Shown in pieces: positions 46,298 to 55,546 of a stretch of 64,000 bases of DNA. The stretch comes from Abditibacterium sp. (lineage in GTDB: Bacteria > Armatimonadota > Abditibacteriia > Abditibacteriales > Abditibacteriaceae), in assembly GCA_030448265.1 (NCBI GenBank), contig JAUJNG010000002.1:310001-374000 (forward strand). Reading direction: 5' to 3'. The notes beneath the pieces were generated by a model, which did no database searches, was not told the origin of the DNA, and saw only the letters and a program-made list of their open reading frames with translations. How positions within the stretch are numbered: position 1 is the first letter of the stretch; each line of letters begins with the position of its first letter. The translations under genes and the position numbers were made by a program.

Positions 46298-46813
46298 TTA
46301 ACGGTAAAGTTTGTCCAAGCTGGGAGGGTTGATTTCACCCTTCTCTTCCATCACCCTCAATCTTTCTTCGGTCTCTTCCTGCGTCATGAGCACACCTTCT
46401 CGAGCTAAATAGACCTTCAGTTGTGCCAAATCATTGTGCAATCTTAGAAGAGTCAAGTGATGTTCGTTTCCCGACTCAAACTTTTCGAGGAGCGTGTGAT
46501 GTCCCATAGAAATGCCAAGCTTTCGATCTTTGCCTTCCGCTATCATGGCACGAATAACACGCGCGTCCCTCATAAACCGCTCGGCAATATTGAAGACGTT
46601 ATCCAGAGTTTCCTCTGGAGAATAGGGAGACTCGGCATGCGGAGATTCAAGGCCTGCCGGATGTGCGTGCCTCTCCACATTGGGTGGATCATCAACCCTT
46701 AATCCGGAAAACTGACTTCCCACCTCCTGTTCCGCTGGGTGAGGGTTTATCTCTTCTGGTAGATGACGCGGGAGATCTTGTGGGGAAGGATTGAAAAGAC
46801 TTTCAGGATTCAC
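46298..46813 (-). CDS. Hypothetical protein
   Basis: A 171-aa protein with no recognised domain. The N-terminal 65 residues are proline/histidine-rich and probably disordered; residues about 66-160 are strongly helical (TLDNVFNIAERFMRDARVIRAMIAEGK, HHLTLLRLHNDLAQLKVYLAREG). Acidic, soluble. It is preceded by a good sigma70-like promoter, and points away from the radical SAM gene cluster with 114 bp between starts. It may be a small regulator or partner of the accessory region, but that is a guess. Confidence 0.65.
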   Translation of the reverse strand: MNPESLFNPSPQDLPRHLPEEINPHPAEQEVGSQFSGLRVDDPPNVERHAHPAGLESPHAESPYSPEETLDNVFNIAERFMRDARVIRAMIAEGKDRKLGISMGHHTLLEKFESGNEHHLTLLRLHNDLAQLKVYLAREGVLMTQEETEERLRVMEEKGEINPPSLDKLYR

Positions 46814-46841
46814 GGATTGCAGCTACGGGTAAACTAACTCA

Positions 46842-46870
46842 AAGCTACGCTAGACAAAACTGACTGTCAA
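46842..46870 (-). promoter_or_regulatory. Sigma70-like promoter for the 171-aa gene
   Basis: On the minus strand TTGACA (46865-46870) and TAGCTT (46842-46847) are separated by exactly 17 bp, with the start codon about 29 nt beyond the -10 box. Confidence 0.5.
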
Positions 46871-46927
46871 CTTGCGCGTGGCCTGAAACAATCGGAACTG
46901 GGAAAAAGGCAAAGGAGGCAATCGCAA

Positions 46928-47572
46928 ATGACGGCGCCGCTACAGCTTCGCGTTCACCACTGGCTCCCGCTGGTTCGGAATGTGCTCGGCCCTGGCGGGC
47001 GCGCTGTAGTGTGGGTTCAGGGTTGTTCGCTGGCGTGCAAGGGCTGCATGGTTCCCGAAACGTGGTCAAAGCGAGAGGGCGAATTGTATGATCCCAATGA
47101 ATTAGCAAGGGAATTATTGATGCATCCTGAAGTTGAGGGCATTACGGTCAGTGGCGGCGAGGCGACAGATCAACCCAATGCTGTAGTTCAACTACTGAAG
47201 TTTTTCAAAGAAGCTGGCAAGAATACTTGGGTTTACACCGGCTATACGCTTGAAGAATTAGTGGCGCGCGATGATTTGGAAACCGACCGGTTGTTGTCGT
47301 TAACCGATGTTTTGGTGGATGGCCGCTACGATATCCTTAAAGCGGGTGTTTATCGTTGGAGAGGCTCCTCTAATCAGCGCATCATCCATTTAACCGATGT
47401 GATTACGCCCACTGCGGAAGAAGCTTCTTGTAGTGGAAGTGTCGAAGTAACTCTGGATGGCCAAGGCCGTCTGCTCGTCGTTGGGGTGCCGCCACCAGGG
47501 TTTCTACCAGAATTCAAAGCAAAGCTCGAAGCCCGCGGCCTTCGAGTGAACAACCGCCATACTTGGAAATAG
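46928..47572 (+). CDS. Radical SAM protein, NrdG/PFL-activase-like
   Basis: A 214-aa short radical SAM enzyme. VWVQGCSLACKGCMVPETW gives the Cx3Cx2C [4Fe-4S] ligands C33, C37 and C40, and GITVSGGEATDQ (about 73-84) is the SAM-binding GGE motif. The size and 4Fe-4S single-cluster layout match glycyl-radical activases such as NrdG, but no glycyl-radical enzyme or class III ribonucleotide reductase is nearby, so the target is open. An excellent AAAGGAGG lies 9 nt upstream. It is the first gene of the plus-strand radical SAM/AAA+/Hsp70 cluster; the gap to the AAA+ gene is 103 bp. Confidence 0.86.
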   Translation: MTAPLQLRVHHWLPLVRNVLGPGGRAVVWVQGCSLACKGCMVPETWSKREGELYDPNELARELLMHPEVEGITVSGGEATDQPNAVVQLLKFFKEAGKNTWVYTGYTLEELVARDDLETDRLLSLTDVLVDGRYDILKAGVYRWRGSSNQRIIHLTDVITPTAEEASCSGSVEVTLDGQGRLLVVGVPPPGFLPEFKAKLEARGLRVNNRHTWK

Positions 47573-47675
47573 TTTCATCAAACGGATCTGGAGCAGTTAG
47601 CCGAGACTAAGCACGGTAGACAGCCATCATAAACAAATTAAGCCTCTACTCTGAAGAATAACGCCTGAGAACATT

Positions 47676-50300
47676 ATGTCCGTTTCGGAAGCTCATCGTT
47701 TTTTGCACGGTAAATTGCCTCTTTCCGACCCCTATCGCGTCTGGGTGGTTTCCGGCCAAACACAGGACGTATTTTTCCATAACTATTTTCACGGATGTTT
47801 GAAGGTTCGTCGTGCGCTGGAGATCTGGGCGCTGGAGGGAGGCGTAGAACTGACTCTATTCATCGACCGCAGGGGCCATCTCAGCTTCGACGGCAACTCT
47901 GATCCTCAAGAGGCCGAACAGATTTTTGGCGGCCTCAGAAGGCGGCGTCCTACTCCACCTGGCATGAAGCCCTATGAACCAGGGGGAACAACTTCGACTG
48001 CGGCACCTTCCTCCTCAAACCCACATGAGACGACTCGTTCGGCTCAAAATGGAGGTGGAGCAAGAACAGAAGCGACTACCCACTCCCAACAGAATGCTCA
48101 AGAGGAAGCCGAACGTGCGCGAGAGGCGGCGGGCGGAAATGCAATGGCGGTGCTGAACACTTTCGGCAGAGTGTCCCAATTACTACACAATAACCGTGTT
48201 TCCAACTTGGTCATCGTCGAAGACTTCTATCTCCTGCAACGCTCTTTGCGCGTTGTTCCCGCTAATATCCCAATAGCGAACGACCTACTTACGATGGTGC
48301 AAACCGATTGGGTAGGTCAACTTTCGCATTCCAGTCGGATCTGCTTTTTGTGCGTTGTGCCGGGGAGCCAGGAATACATGGAAAGCGAAGTGTTGCCCCA
48401 CAAGCGTTACCCGCAAGTCTTCTACAACGAACTCGACGGGCCGAAAGACAAAGAAATTCAGCACGCATTGAGCCGCCTCGCCTCGCGCCACGGTTTTCGT
48501 ATCCTCAGAGAAGACGCCATAGCTCAAACACTGACGCGCCACGGGCATCTATCAACGGCTTTGGGCACGATCAAGCGCATCGTCAACCAAGGGCAACGGG
48601 AGATCACCATGAATCATGTGCTCAACTTGCCGTCCATCAATGAAACAGCCGTCCAGCAGGTCAAAGACCAATTGAATACAATGGCGGGTCTTCAGGAAGT
48701 CAAAGAGAAGCTTCTGCGTTTGGAAAAGAAGGCACGCAGTTTTCGCAGCAAACTGGAAAACGGCGATTCTCAACTGCCCGAGGACACGCTGCACCTCGTT
48801 ATCACCGGCAACCCGGGCGTCGGTAAAACAACGGTAGCTCGCCTCATAGCCCCCTTCTTTCATGCACTCGGTTTTTTGCGATACGACGGATTTAAGGAAA
48901 CTACCGCGTCAACGATCTTAAGTTCAAATCGCAATCAGAGCGGCGAAAATATGCAGCGCCAAATCGAGGAAGCGATAGGCGGTGTCCTTATCATCGACGA
49001 AGCTCATCAACTTGGAAATAAAGAGACGATGGGCACGGAAGAGGCTGTCGCCGCGCTCGTGCCGATGGCCTGGAACCATCGCCATGAACTGGTAATTATT
49101 CTCGCTGGCTATGACAATCGGATGCATGATCTCTACAACATGGATCAAGGCATGGAGCGCCGCTTCCCCGAATCGGGCAGGCTGCAATGCGCCGACTACT
49201 CCAAAAGTGAATTATGGACGATTATGGAGCAAGACTTCGAAAAGCGTGGCTACACCATGGCGCCCGACGCTCAGCCCCACTTCAAAGCCCTGCTGATAGG
49301 ACGCTCTTTGCGCCGGGGTTTCAGCAATGCGGGGGGAGTCAAGAACTTAGTTGGCGACATTTTGGAACGTTTCGAAGCATCCGGTTCATCTTCTCGCGTG
49401 CTCACGCGGCAAGCAGTGCCACCCATCGTGCGGCGCAATGCCAAAATATATGATGAAGCCATGCAGCGGTTGAACGCAATGCAAGGGTTAGAACCAGTGC
49501 GAGAAGCAGTTCAGCGATTGATGCAAAGCATCGAATATGACTTGACCGAAGCCGAACACGGTCGCGGCGCGGAAACTGTTGCCTTGCATCCCGGCAATAT
49601 GCTCTTGGTGGGATCGCCCGGCACCGGCAAATCAACTGTAGCTGGCATCATCGCAGATTTGTTGTTTGGAATGGGGTGCATCGAACGCCAAAGATACCAC
49701 CGAGTGGCTCGTGGTGAACTTATTGGACGATTTCAGGGATATACAACCGCGAATGTGCAAGCTGCATTAGAACAGGCCCGCGATGGTGTTCTGTTCATTG
49801 ATGAGGCACATCAACTCCACAAAGGAGAATGGGATTCTTACGGCGACGAAATCATCTCCGAATTGAACGAGAAAATCACTCATCCCGATTATAGTGGGAC
49901 AGTCTTTATTTTGGGAGGCTATGAAGAAGCGATTGATGCTCTGCTTCAGAGGGTCGATCCAGGAATGACCCGCCGATTTCCCCGTCGCATTCGTTTTCCC
50001 TCGTTTACGCCGCAGGCTTGTGCACGTTTAGCACAGACGCATTTGGAAGAAGAAAACTATCAATGGGAAGACGGCCTGATGAGCCAAATCGCGCGGCGGG
50101 CCGAAGAGGAAACGCAGCGAAAGGGTCGCCACTTTGGGAATGCAGGATGGGTCGAGGAGTTCGTCAAGGAAGCTTTGGCAGGCATGAAGTCCCGAATTGT
50201 CCAGTCCCGAATGCCTGCGGGACACGTTGACCGGCGGCGCCTCATGGTGTGCGATCTTCCCGATGGGCTGGCTGAGGACACTCTCGAAGAAATCGACTAA
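47676..50300 (+). CDS. Tandem CbxX/CfqX-type AAA+ ATPase
   Basis: An 874-aa protein with two AAA+ modules. Module 1 has Walker A ITGNPGVGKTTVARLIA (about 376-392) and Walker B GGVLIIDEAHQ (436-446). Module 2 has LVGSPGTGKSTVAGIIA (644-660) and GVLFIDEAHQ (704-713) with the CbxX-type ELIGRFQGYTTANVQAAL. Both keep arginine-finger-like segments (MERRFPESGRL, MTRRFPRRIRF). Residues 155-310 look like a third, degenerate AAA-type unit without Walker A, and 90-150 is a disordered linker. CbxX proteins remodel or reactivate protein complexes. With the adjacent Hsp70 it suggests a protein-remodelling machine. Confidence 0.88.
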   Translation: MSVSEAHRFLHGKLPLSDPYRVWVVSGQTQDVFFHNYFHGCLKVRRALEIWALEGGVELTLFIDRRGHLSFDGNSDPQEAEQIFGGLRRRRPTPPGMKPYEPGGTTSTAAPSSSNPHETTRSAQNGGGARTEATTHSQQNAQEEAERAREAAGGNAMAVLNTFGRVSQLLHNNRVSNLVIVEDFYLLQRSLRVVPANIPIANDLLTMVQTDWVGQLSHSSRICFLCVVPGSQEYMESEVLPHKRYPQVFYNELDGPKDKEIQHALSRLASRHGFRILREDAIAQTLTRHGHLSTALGTIKRIVNQGQREITMNHVLNLPSINETAVQQVKDQLNTMAGLQEVKEKLLRLEKKARSFRSKLENGDSQLPEDTLHLVITGNPGVGKTTVARLIAPFFHALGFLRYDGFKETTASTILSSNRNQSGENMQRQIEEAIGGVLIIDEAHQLGNKETMGTEEAVAALVPMAWNHRHELVIILAGYDNRMHDLYNMDQGMERRFPESGRLQCADYSKSELWTIMEQDFEKRGYTMAPDAQPHFKALLIGRSLRRGFSNAGGVKNLVGDILERFEASGSSSRVLTRQAVPPIVRRNAKIYDEAMQRLNAMQGLEPVREAVQRLMQSIEYDLTEAEHGRGAETVALHPGNMLLVGSPGTGKSTVAGIIADLLFGMGCIERQRYHRVARGELIGRFQGYTTANVQAALEQARDGVLFIDEAHQLHKGEWDSYGDEIISELNEKITHPDYSGTVFILGGYEEAIDALLQRVDPGMTRRFPRRIRFPSFTPQACARLAQTHLEEENYQWEDGLMSQIARRAEEETQRKGRHFGNAGWVEEFVKEALAGMKSRIVQSRMPAGHVDRRRLMVCDLPDGLAEDTLEEID

Positions 50301-50336
50301 GACAACGAAATCTCAAAAATCCGCTTAATCAAGACT

Positions 50337-52070
50337 ATGGCGCACCTCGGCATCGACTTGGGCACTTCCAACACCTTAGCCGCCTACTTCACAGCGGATA
50401 AGTTGACTCTTGCGCGTGTAGACGGGCGCCCCGCCGTTCCCTCGGTTATCTCTTTCGATGAAGAAAGTGGCCTACCCATCGTCGGCGAAACGGCACTCGA
50501 TTTGTGGGCCGAGCCGGAGCATGATCCCACTCACGTCTTTCGCCGTTGGAAGCTGAAGATGGGAGAGAATGCTTTGCTTGGCGTTCTGACTTTGGGGCAG
50601 GCTGCTCAGAAAACGGAGATTTCACCAGAAATGCTCACGACCCTTCTGGTGGAATATATCGTTGACAAGATTTCGAAAGATTTGGGTGGTGAACCCATTG
50701 AGTCCATCCTCGTTACCGTGCCTCACGGTTGGCGGCGCGCTCATGCCGAAAAGTGCCGTGCTACACGGCAGGCAGCCGCTCAAGCGAAGATTGGTAAGAG
50801 CAATATTCCCGTTCAACCCACCACGTTGAGTGAACCCGTTGCGGCTGCGGCCTACTGGATTTGGGAGCACCAACGCGCGCGTGTCGAAGGGAACCTCAGC
50901 ACAGAGTTGGAAGGGCACAATTTACTGGTCTGCGATATGGGCGGCGGCACGTTCGATTTGAGTCTGATTCGGGCAGGCGCATCCGGTCGAACTTTGGACG
51001 TGCTCGATGCGGCGAACAATGATTGTGGCGGCGATTATGTGGATGCGTTGCTCTGCGCCTGGGTGTGCCGCCAGTTCAACGAGCGATTCCAGGTTTCATA
51101 TCCAGTAACTGCTGAGGACGTCCTCAAAGAAATCGGATTGGGAAAATCCCGGTTGGTGTGGTTGCGGCGCTGGTTAGTTGATGCACAGCGAAGTCTGAAA
51201 CAGCCCGTTTCCGAGCGCGTGTTACGCCCTGGTAAAAGGTTCATCCCAGTCAAAGCCAGCTTCACAGATGCTGAAGGCAACAGTTTGCGAGTCGAGTTGT
51301 CGCTTGAAAAATACCTCGAATGCTTGCAGCCGTTCTTTGAACAAGGTCGGGATTTGTTACGAGGATTCTTGTCCAGAATGCCGCATCCTCTCTACGCGAC
51401 AGTATTTTGCGGGGGTGGTAGTCGAATTGCTGGGGTGCGGGAACACATTGTTGCGCCGGTTCTGGGCGAGATTTATGGGGATGAGGCGGAAAGCGTTCTG
51501 AACCGCATCGCGGTCAATCCTCAACGTGTTGACGAGGCCATTGCACTGGGTGCAGCACTTGTTGCTAACGGGCAAGTGAGCGTGCAAGAGAACCTGCTTT
51601 ATGATATTGGACTGGCAATGAGTGTCGAAAACGAGATGCTCGCCAATGCTTTGGGCCTACCCAAAGACGACCCAGTCTTTGTGCTCTCGCCAGCCCTTTC
51701 CAAAGGCACGCCTCTTCCTGCAACCGTCTCAAACACGCAACTTGCGATTACTTCTACCCGAGATAAAAACGAGTTGCGCTTGAGCGTTTACATCTTCGAT
51801 AACGTATCCAACCCCTGGGTGCAGATTTGGACTCTTCCTCAGTCAGACGATGAGGCGGCGGACTGGGCTCTCAGCGTAGACACCGATGGAGTTTTGACCT
51901 TTACTTTGCAACCAGGAAGCGGTGAAATGGCAACCGTTTCGGGACAAGTAGAGCGCCAGAGAAAGCAACAGAGTTCGATGCTTATCGCAGGCCCGCGTCA
52001 GGACAAGCGGGAATTGCGTCTCATTTCTCCTGCCATGCTGCGGGAAACGATTAGCAAGCTCAAACCCTGA
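50337..52070 (+). CDS. Hsp70-family ATPase lacking the helical lid
   Basis: A 577-aa actin-fold ATPase. Nucleotide motifs are HLGIDLGTSNTLAAY (3-17), LLVCDMGGGTFDLSLI (about 196-211) and FCGGGSRIAG (about 357). Past residue about 410 there is a beta-sandwich-like segment (FVLSPALSKGTPLPA, QLAITSTRDKNELRLSVYIFDN) comparable to the DnaK substrate domain, but the chain ends without the alpha-helical lid, about 60 aa short of DnaK. No DnaJ or GrpE gene is near; the following coiled-coil genes might serve instead (inference). It starts 36 bp after the AAA+ stop, so it is in the same operon. Confidence 0.88.
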   Translation: MAHLGIDLGTSNTLAAYFTADKLTLARVDGRPAVPSVISFDEESGLPIVGETALDLWAEPEHDPTHVFRRWKLKMGENALLGVLTLGQAAQKTEISPEMLTTLLVEYIVDKISKDLGGEPIESILVTVPHGWRRAHAEKCRATRQAAAQAKIGKSNIPVQPTTLSEPVAAAAYWIWEHQRARVEGNLSTELEGHNLLVCDMGGGTFDLSLIRAGASGRTLDVLDAANNDCGGDYVDALLCAWVCRQFNERFQVSYPVTAEDVLKEIGLGKSRLVWLRRWLVDAQRSLKQPVSERVLRPGKRFIPVKASFTDAEGNSLRVELSLEKYLECLQPFFEQGRDLLRGFLSRMPHPLYATVFCGGGSRIAGVREHIVAPVLGEIYGDEAESVLNRIAVNPQRVDEAIALGAALVANGQVSVQENLLYDIGLAMSVENEMLANALGLPKDDPVFVLSPALSKGTPLPATVSNTQLAITSTRDKNELRLSVYIFDNVSNPWVQIWTLPQSDDEAADWALSVDTDGVLTFTLQPGSGEMATVSGQVERQRKQQSSMLIAGPRQDKRELRLISPAMLRETISKLKP

Positions 52071-52116
52071 GACAACTTGCACGACCGCCCTTAAAGACTC
52101 AAGGCGACTCCCCACC

Positions 52117-53277
52117 ATGAGCCAATCTTCCAACAACCGCGTGCCGTCCAATTCCAAAACGATGTCGGTGCCCCCTCTCGTGAGGTTGTTGGCCGCGTTT
52201 CTGAGCCGCCGCGATGTGATTACATGGTCGGAGTGGCTACCCGTGGTGGAAATTGCCGCTGCGACACCACAAGAATGGGTTTCAGCCTTTTGCACACTAA
52301 ATGCCGCTGACCAAGGCGCGTTGCTCGACCTGCTCCGCCCTAGCGAGGCCGGCCCTTTGGCTGATGCGCTTCTCACCATGCTGGCAGCGCGCTTCGATAA
52401 GGTCGAGGACGAACATATCCGACAATTACTTCTCGAAGAGGGAGCATCCGTTTATGCGCGAAATGCCGAACAATGCCTTCACTTGCAAGAACAGGCGAGT
52501 GTTTTAAGTGAATCTGTGGGGGAAATTAGCGACCGCCTCCATCAGGGTCTCGATGCAGCATTGCACGTGCAACGCCTGCAAGAAGAGCTGTTCCGATTGC
52601 GTGCGGACGAAAACGTGCAGGATCCTCAGTTGCAAGAACTGTATGCACTTGAGACTGAAGTCGCTCGACTTGAAGTCCAGAAACGTATTTCGTCCCGTTA
52701 TGATTGGGAGGCTCGTCAAAAGCATCTTCGACAGTTGCAGTTAAACGTCGAAGAAATAAACTACCGCAAACAAAGCCTCGAAACAGACATTTCAGATGCC
52801 ACTGAAGAGGAAAATGCGCTCACTAAAGCTCTGGGGGAGTTGGCAGAAAGCTATTCGGAAATCCAAAATGAAATTAGTGGCTTGCACAACGAAGTCAGAA
52901 AAGTCGAACAGGCCTACTCCAAGTCTCAACAACAGGCGAGGGCACTCGATGACAAGCTTCGTGGGGCGCAACAAGACATCTGCAAATTCAAAGAAGAGCG
53001 GGCGCGCATTGCGGAAGAACTGAAAAAGGTCGAGCAGGAACATCGTCAATTCGACGAACTGCGCCGCAATGAATACTCTCGACTCAAGGAGTTGCACACC
53101 GGTGCCTCTTCCGCTAATGCCAGGGAGATTGTGCAAAAGATTGACGAGATTTTCCAACTTCTCCCTGTGGATAAAGCTGATGAAGGTTTCGCTTCCCCCA
53201 AAGCGCAACCACGGCAGCAAGGAACAACTCAAGCTGGAAGAGGAGGGCAAAAGCCACCTTCCACTCGAAAACCCTGA
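52117..53277 (+). CDS. Coiled-coil protein of the Hsp70/AAA+ cluster
   Basis: A 386-aa protein without a named family. Residues about 15-110 look like a small helical globular domain (LVRLLAAFLSRRDVITWSEWLPVV, ALLDLLRPSEAGPLADALL). About 115-330 is a long charged coiled coil (EEINYRKQSLETDISDATEE, EEELKKVEQEHRQFDELRR-type heptads). The last 30 residues are low complexity. The layout (small head plus long coiled coil) suits a scaffold or nucleotide-exchange-like partner of the preceding Hsp70, 46 bp away, but this is inference. Confidence 0.75.
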   Translation: MSQSSNNRVPSNSKTMSVPPLVRLLAAFLSRRDVITWSEWLPVVEIAAATPQEWVSAFCTLNAADQGALLDLLRPSEAGPLADALLTMLAARFDKVEDEHIRQLLLEEGASVYARNAEQCLHLQEQASVLSESVGEISDRLHQGLDAALHVQRLQEELFRLRADENVQDPQLQELYALETEVARLEVQKRISSRYDWEARQKHLRQLQLNVEEINYRKQSLETDISDATEEENALTKALGELAESYSEIQNEISGLHNEVRKVEQAYSKSQQQARALDDKLRGAQQDICKFKEERARIAEELKKVEQEHRQFDELRRNEYSRLKELHTGASSANAREIVQKIDEIFQLLPVDKADEGFASPKAQPRQQGTTQAGRGGQKPPSTRKP

Positions 53278-53302
53278 CAATTGAGACATCAAAGGAGAAC
53301 CC

Positions 53303-54760
53303 ATGAGTGGCCCCAAGTGTGCTGACGTCGAGCCAAGTTACTACGCAGATTCCTACTCCCAGTATGAGCGAGCTACCACTATCGCGCAGTCAGAAGACGC
53401 AGCGATGAGGCTGCTGCTGCGCGAGGCCGAAAGCATCTATCGCGAAGCTGAAACTCTTGCTGGAAGACTCAGTGGAGATGTTTCATCTCTCCCAACACAC
53501 TTTGCACGACTGGCACCCGACGCGACGCGTGAGGTGTCTGTTCTGGCCGAAGCGATGAGGCAAAGCGTCCGCACCGCAAGAGATCAACTCCGCAAAGCAC
53601 AGGAAGCCAGAGGCGTTTCCCAACAGTCCACTCAAACCACAAGCGTATCATATGCCCGTGCTAATGCGGCTCATAGCCAGGGCGCAGCGCAAGATGGAAC
53701 TGTTCGTGGTTTGTTCAACTCGGTAGCCCATGAACTCAAGGAGGCTGTCGAAACCTCGCGTCAGGCAACAGATGGGGTGAGAGCCGCTGCGCGTTTGGCC
53801 CGAGAAGCGCGTTCCGCCGCGCAGAACGTGCAAAGCCGCCTGAGTGCCTTGCGAGCAGAAGCGGATGCCTATCTGCGGGCGGAAGAAGAAGCGAAGCGCA
53901 GTCAACAAGAGCAACAACGTCAAGCAACGATAGCAATCGGCCAAGCCAATGCCGCGCTTAAGAGACTGGAGAATCTGCCACACGAAAAGTTCCGGCCTGG
54001 CGAGGTTGGAAGATTGCGCCGCAGTGCGGAGAGGATCGAGCGATTACTCTCAAGCGCGGACTATGAGGAGGCGACCGAGGCCGCCCTTTTACTTCAGCAC
54101 TCCGCAAAGCAGTTGGATCAAGAAATCACAGTTCTGCAACAGGAGCTCGAGAGCCGTCGCACTGAAGCCGAAACTCTGGCTGGCACTTTAGAGGCGTGCT
54201 TCGGGGGAACAAATCGCCAGCTATTGGAAGAGTGGGCCGACGATCCTGCTGCTTATACAAAGGTAGAAGCAACTCTGGAGGGCATTCGGGTTGCGCTGAA
54301 AAGCGAGCAGTTCGAGTTCGTGGCCGCTCAGGCGCCCACCACGATGCGGGCATTAGAGGAAGCTACAACTTCTGCCGCCACAAACAGCGGTCAGCACATC
54401 GCGCGGCAAGACACCGACCAAGCTGTTATGGCATCTCTAAAGGAGATGAACATGGACGTCTTTTATACAGAGGGCACGAGAACAGAGCCTTCTAAGATCG
54501 TTGGACAAACTTCGGATGAAACTGGTCGAGGCGACATCGAAATTTCCAACCCACTCGTTGGCAAAGTAGATTTTCTTGTTGAAACGGCGAATGGCGATGC
54601 GTCTTGCGTAGCCGCAGTGCTCGAACTGCAGGAGCGTTTGGCACAGCGCGGCGTAAACTGGAAGACCACCGACTGGGGCCACGCGAGTGGTGTGCAGTTT
54701 TCTGGCGAAGTGGAAAAGCAGAAGCAGCAAACGCAAGCCAAAACAAAAGCTAAAGGCTGA
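53303..54760 (+). CDS. Coiled-coil protein with small C-terminal domain
   Basis: A 485-aa protein, start supported by AAAGGAG 7 nt upstream. N-terminal MSGPKCADVEPSYY leads into helices (about 20-110). A linker with SQQSTQTTSVSYARA follows, then a long coiled coil (about 135-340; AAARLARERSAAQ- and LLLQHSAKQLDQEITVLQQELESRR-type). Residues about 375-465 form a compact alpha/beta domain (ASLKEMNMDVFYTEG, GDIEISNPLVGKVDFLVE, LELQERLAQRGVNWKTTDWG). The tail is Lys/Gln-rich. I do not recognise the C-terminal domain; it is the part most worth a profile search. It starts 25 bp after the previous gene. Confidence 0.75.
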   Translation: MSGPKCADVEPSYYADSYSQYERATTIAQSEDAAMRLLLREAESIYREAETLAGRLSGDVSSLPTHFARLAPDATREVSVLAEAMRQSVRTARDQLRKAQEARGVSQQSTQTTSVSYARANAAHSQGAAQDGTVRGLFNSVAHELKEAVETSRQATDGVRAAARLAREARSAAQNVQSRLSALRAEADAYLRAEEEAKRSQQEQQRQATIAIGQANAALKRLENLPHEKFRPGEVGRLRRSAERIERLLSSADYEEATEAALLLQHSAKQLDQEITVLQQELESRRTEAETLAGTLEACFGGTNRQLLEEWADDPAAYTKVEATLEGIRVALKSEQFEFVAAQAPTTMRALEEATTSAATNSGQHIARQDTDQAVMASLKEMNMDVFYTEGTRTEPSKIVGQTSDETGRGDIEISNPLVGKVDFLVETANGDASCVAAVLELQERLAQRGVNWKTTDWGHASGVQFSGEVEKQKQQTQAKTKAKG

Positions 54761-54808
54761 AAGGCTGGCTTACACTCTGAATAAAATACTTCGAGAGAAA
54801 TTCGCATT

Positions 54809-55441
54809 ATGGCAGGTCTTCGCCTTCAACTTTCTCGCGCTGAGGATGTCGCTCGCTTCCGTGAATACGCACGCCAAGTCGCGGCCACACGCGACATAAA
54901 CAATCCACAGATGCGACAACATTTACAAGAGCAGGCTCAGGCTTGGAATGTTCATTCGGTCGATGCCGAGCGAGTGTTGCAGGAATTGGTAGGCAGTTCT
55001 AAAGCATTACCTGTCCCCAAAGCACCTGTCCCCGAAGCGCTGCCTCCTTCCCAGAACGCGCCTCTACCCAAAGCGCAGAATTCTAATTCTCTGGCGACAG
55101 CTGCCAAGACACAGGAGACTGTCCCTCCTCCCCCACCGACGACTCACGTGACCACACCGGCCCAAAGTGCTTTACCTGCCAATCGGCAGGTGGAAATCCA
55201 GATTGTAGTGACCAACTCGCTACCGCCAACTGAGTCTGAAAACGGGATGCCCACCGGCAATATTCTCAATGTAGACCATCCAGTGTCAGTTGAGAATCCG
55301 CCCGATGCATCCGAAGAATTTCTCGACAATGCTCTCGCACTTTGTATAGCTGTAGTGATAACACTGATCTTGGTTGTAGGAGTTGGGTTAATCGGATGGG
55401 TTATTATCAACGTCTTCGCTCCCAAACTTCTAACTTCTTGA
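54809..55441 (+). CDS. Tail-anchored proline-rich membrane protein
   Basis: A 210-aa protein. Residues 1-70 are a helical domain (LQLSRAEDVARFREYARQVAATRD...AWNVHSVDAERVLQEL). About 70-170 is a Pro/Ala-rich, probably extended linker (VPKAPVPEALPPSQNAPLPKAQ-like). About 178-205 is a single strong membrane helix (LALCIAVVITLILVVGVGLIGWVII) near the C-terminus. With only five residues after the helix it should be tail-anchored with the head in the cytoplasm. It could tether the Hsp70/AAA+/coiled-coil proteins to the membrane (inference). It follows the 485-aa gene by 48 bp. Confidence 0.72.
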   Translation: MAGLRLQLSRAEDVARFREYARQVAATRDINNPQMRQHLQEQAQAWNVHSVDAERVLQELVGSSKALPVPKAPVPEALPPSQNAPLPKAQNSNSLATAAKTQETVPPPPPTTHVTTPAQSALPANRQVEIQIVVTNSLPPTESENGMPTGNILNVDHPVSVENPPDASEEFLDNALALCIAVVITLILVVGVGLIGWVIINVFAPKLLTS

Positions 55442-55546
55442 TGTTGCTTCTCAGCAACTCGGCTCGCTAACAGCCTTTTCCGCCGCTATCGTTCATCCAG
55501 AGCGCAGCTTTATCAAAGCCAAATTTCGCTCTGAGGAGTCAAAACA

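Noticed and set aside
46928-47572. Reading the radical SAM gene as nrdG
   Set aside because: No class III ribonucleotide reductase or other glycyl-radical enzyme is nearby, so the specific symbol is not justified.
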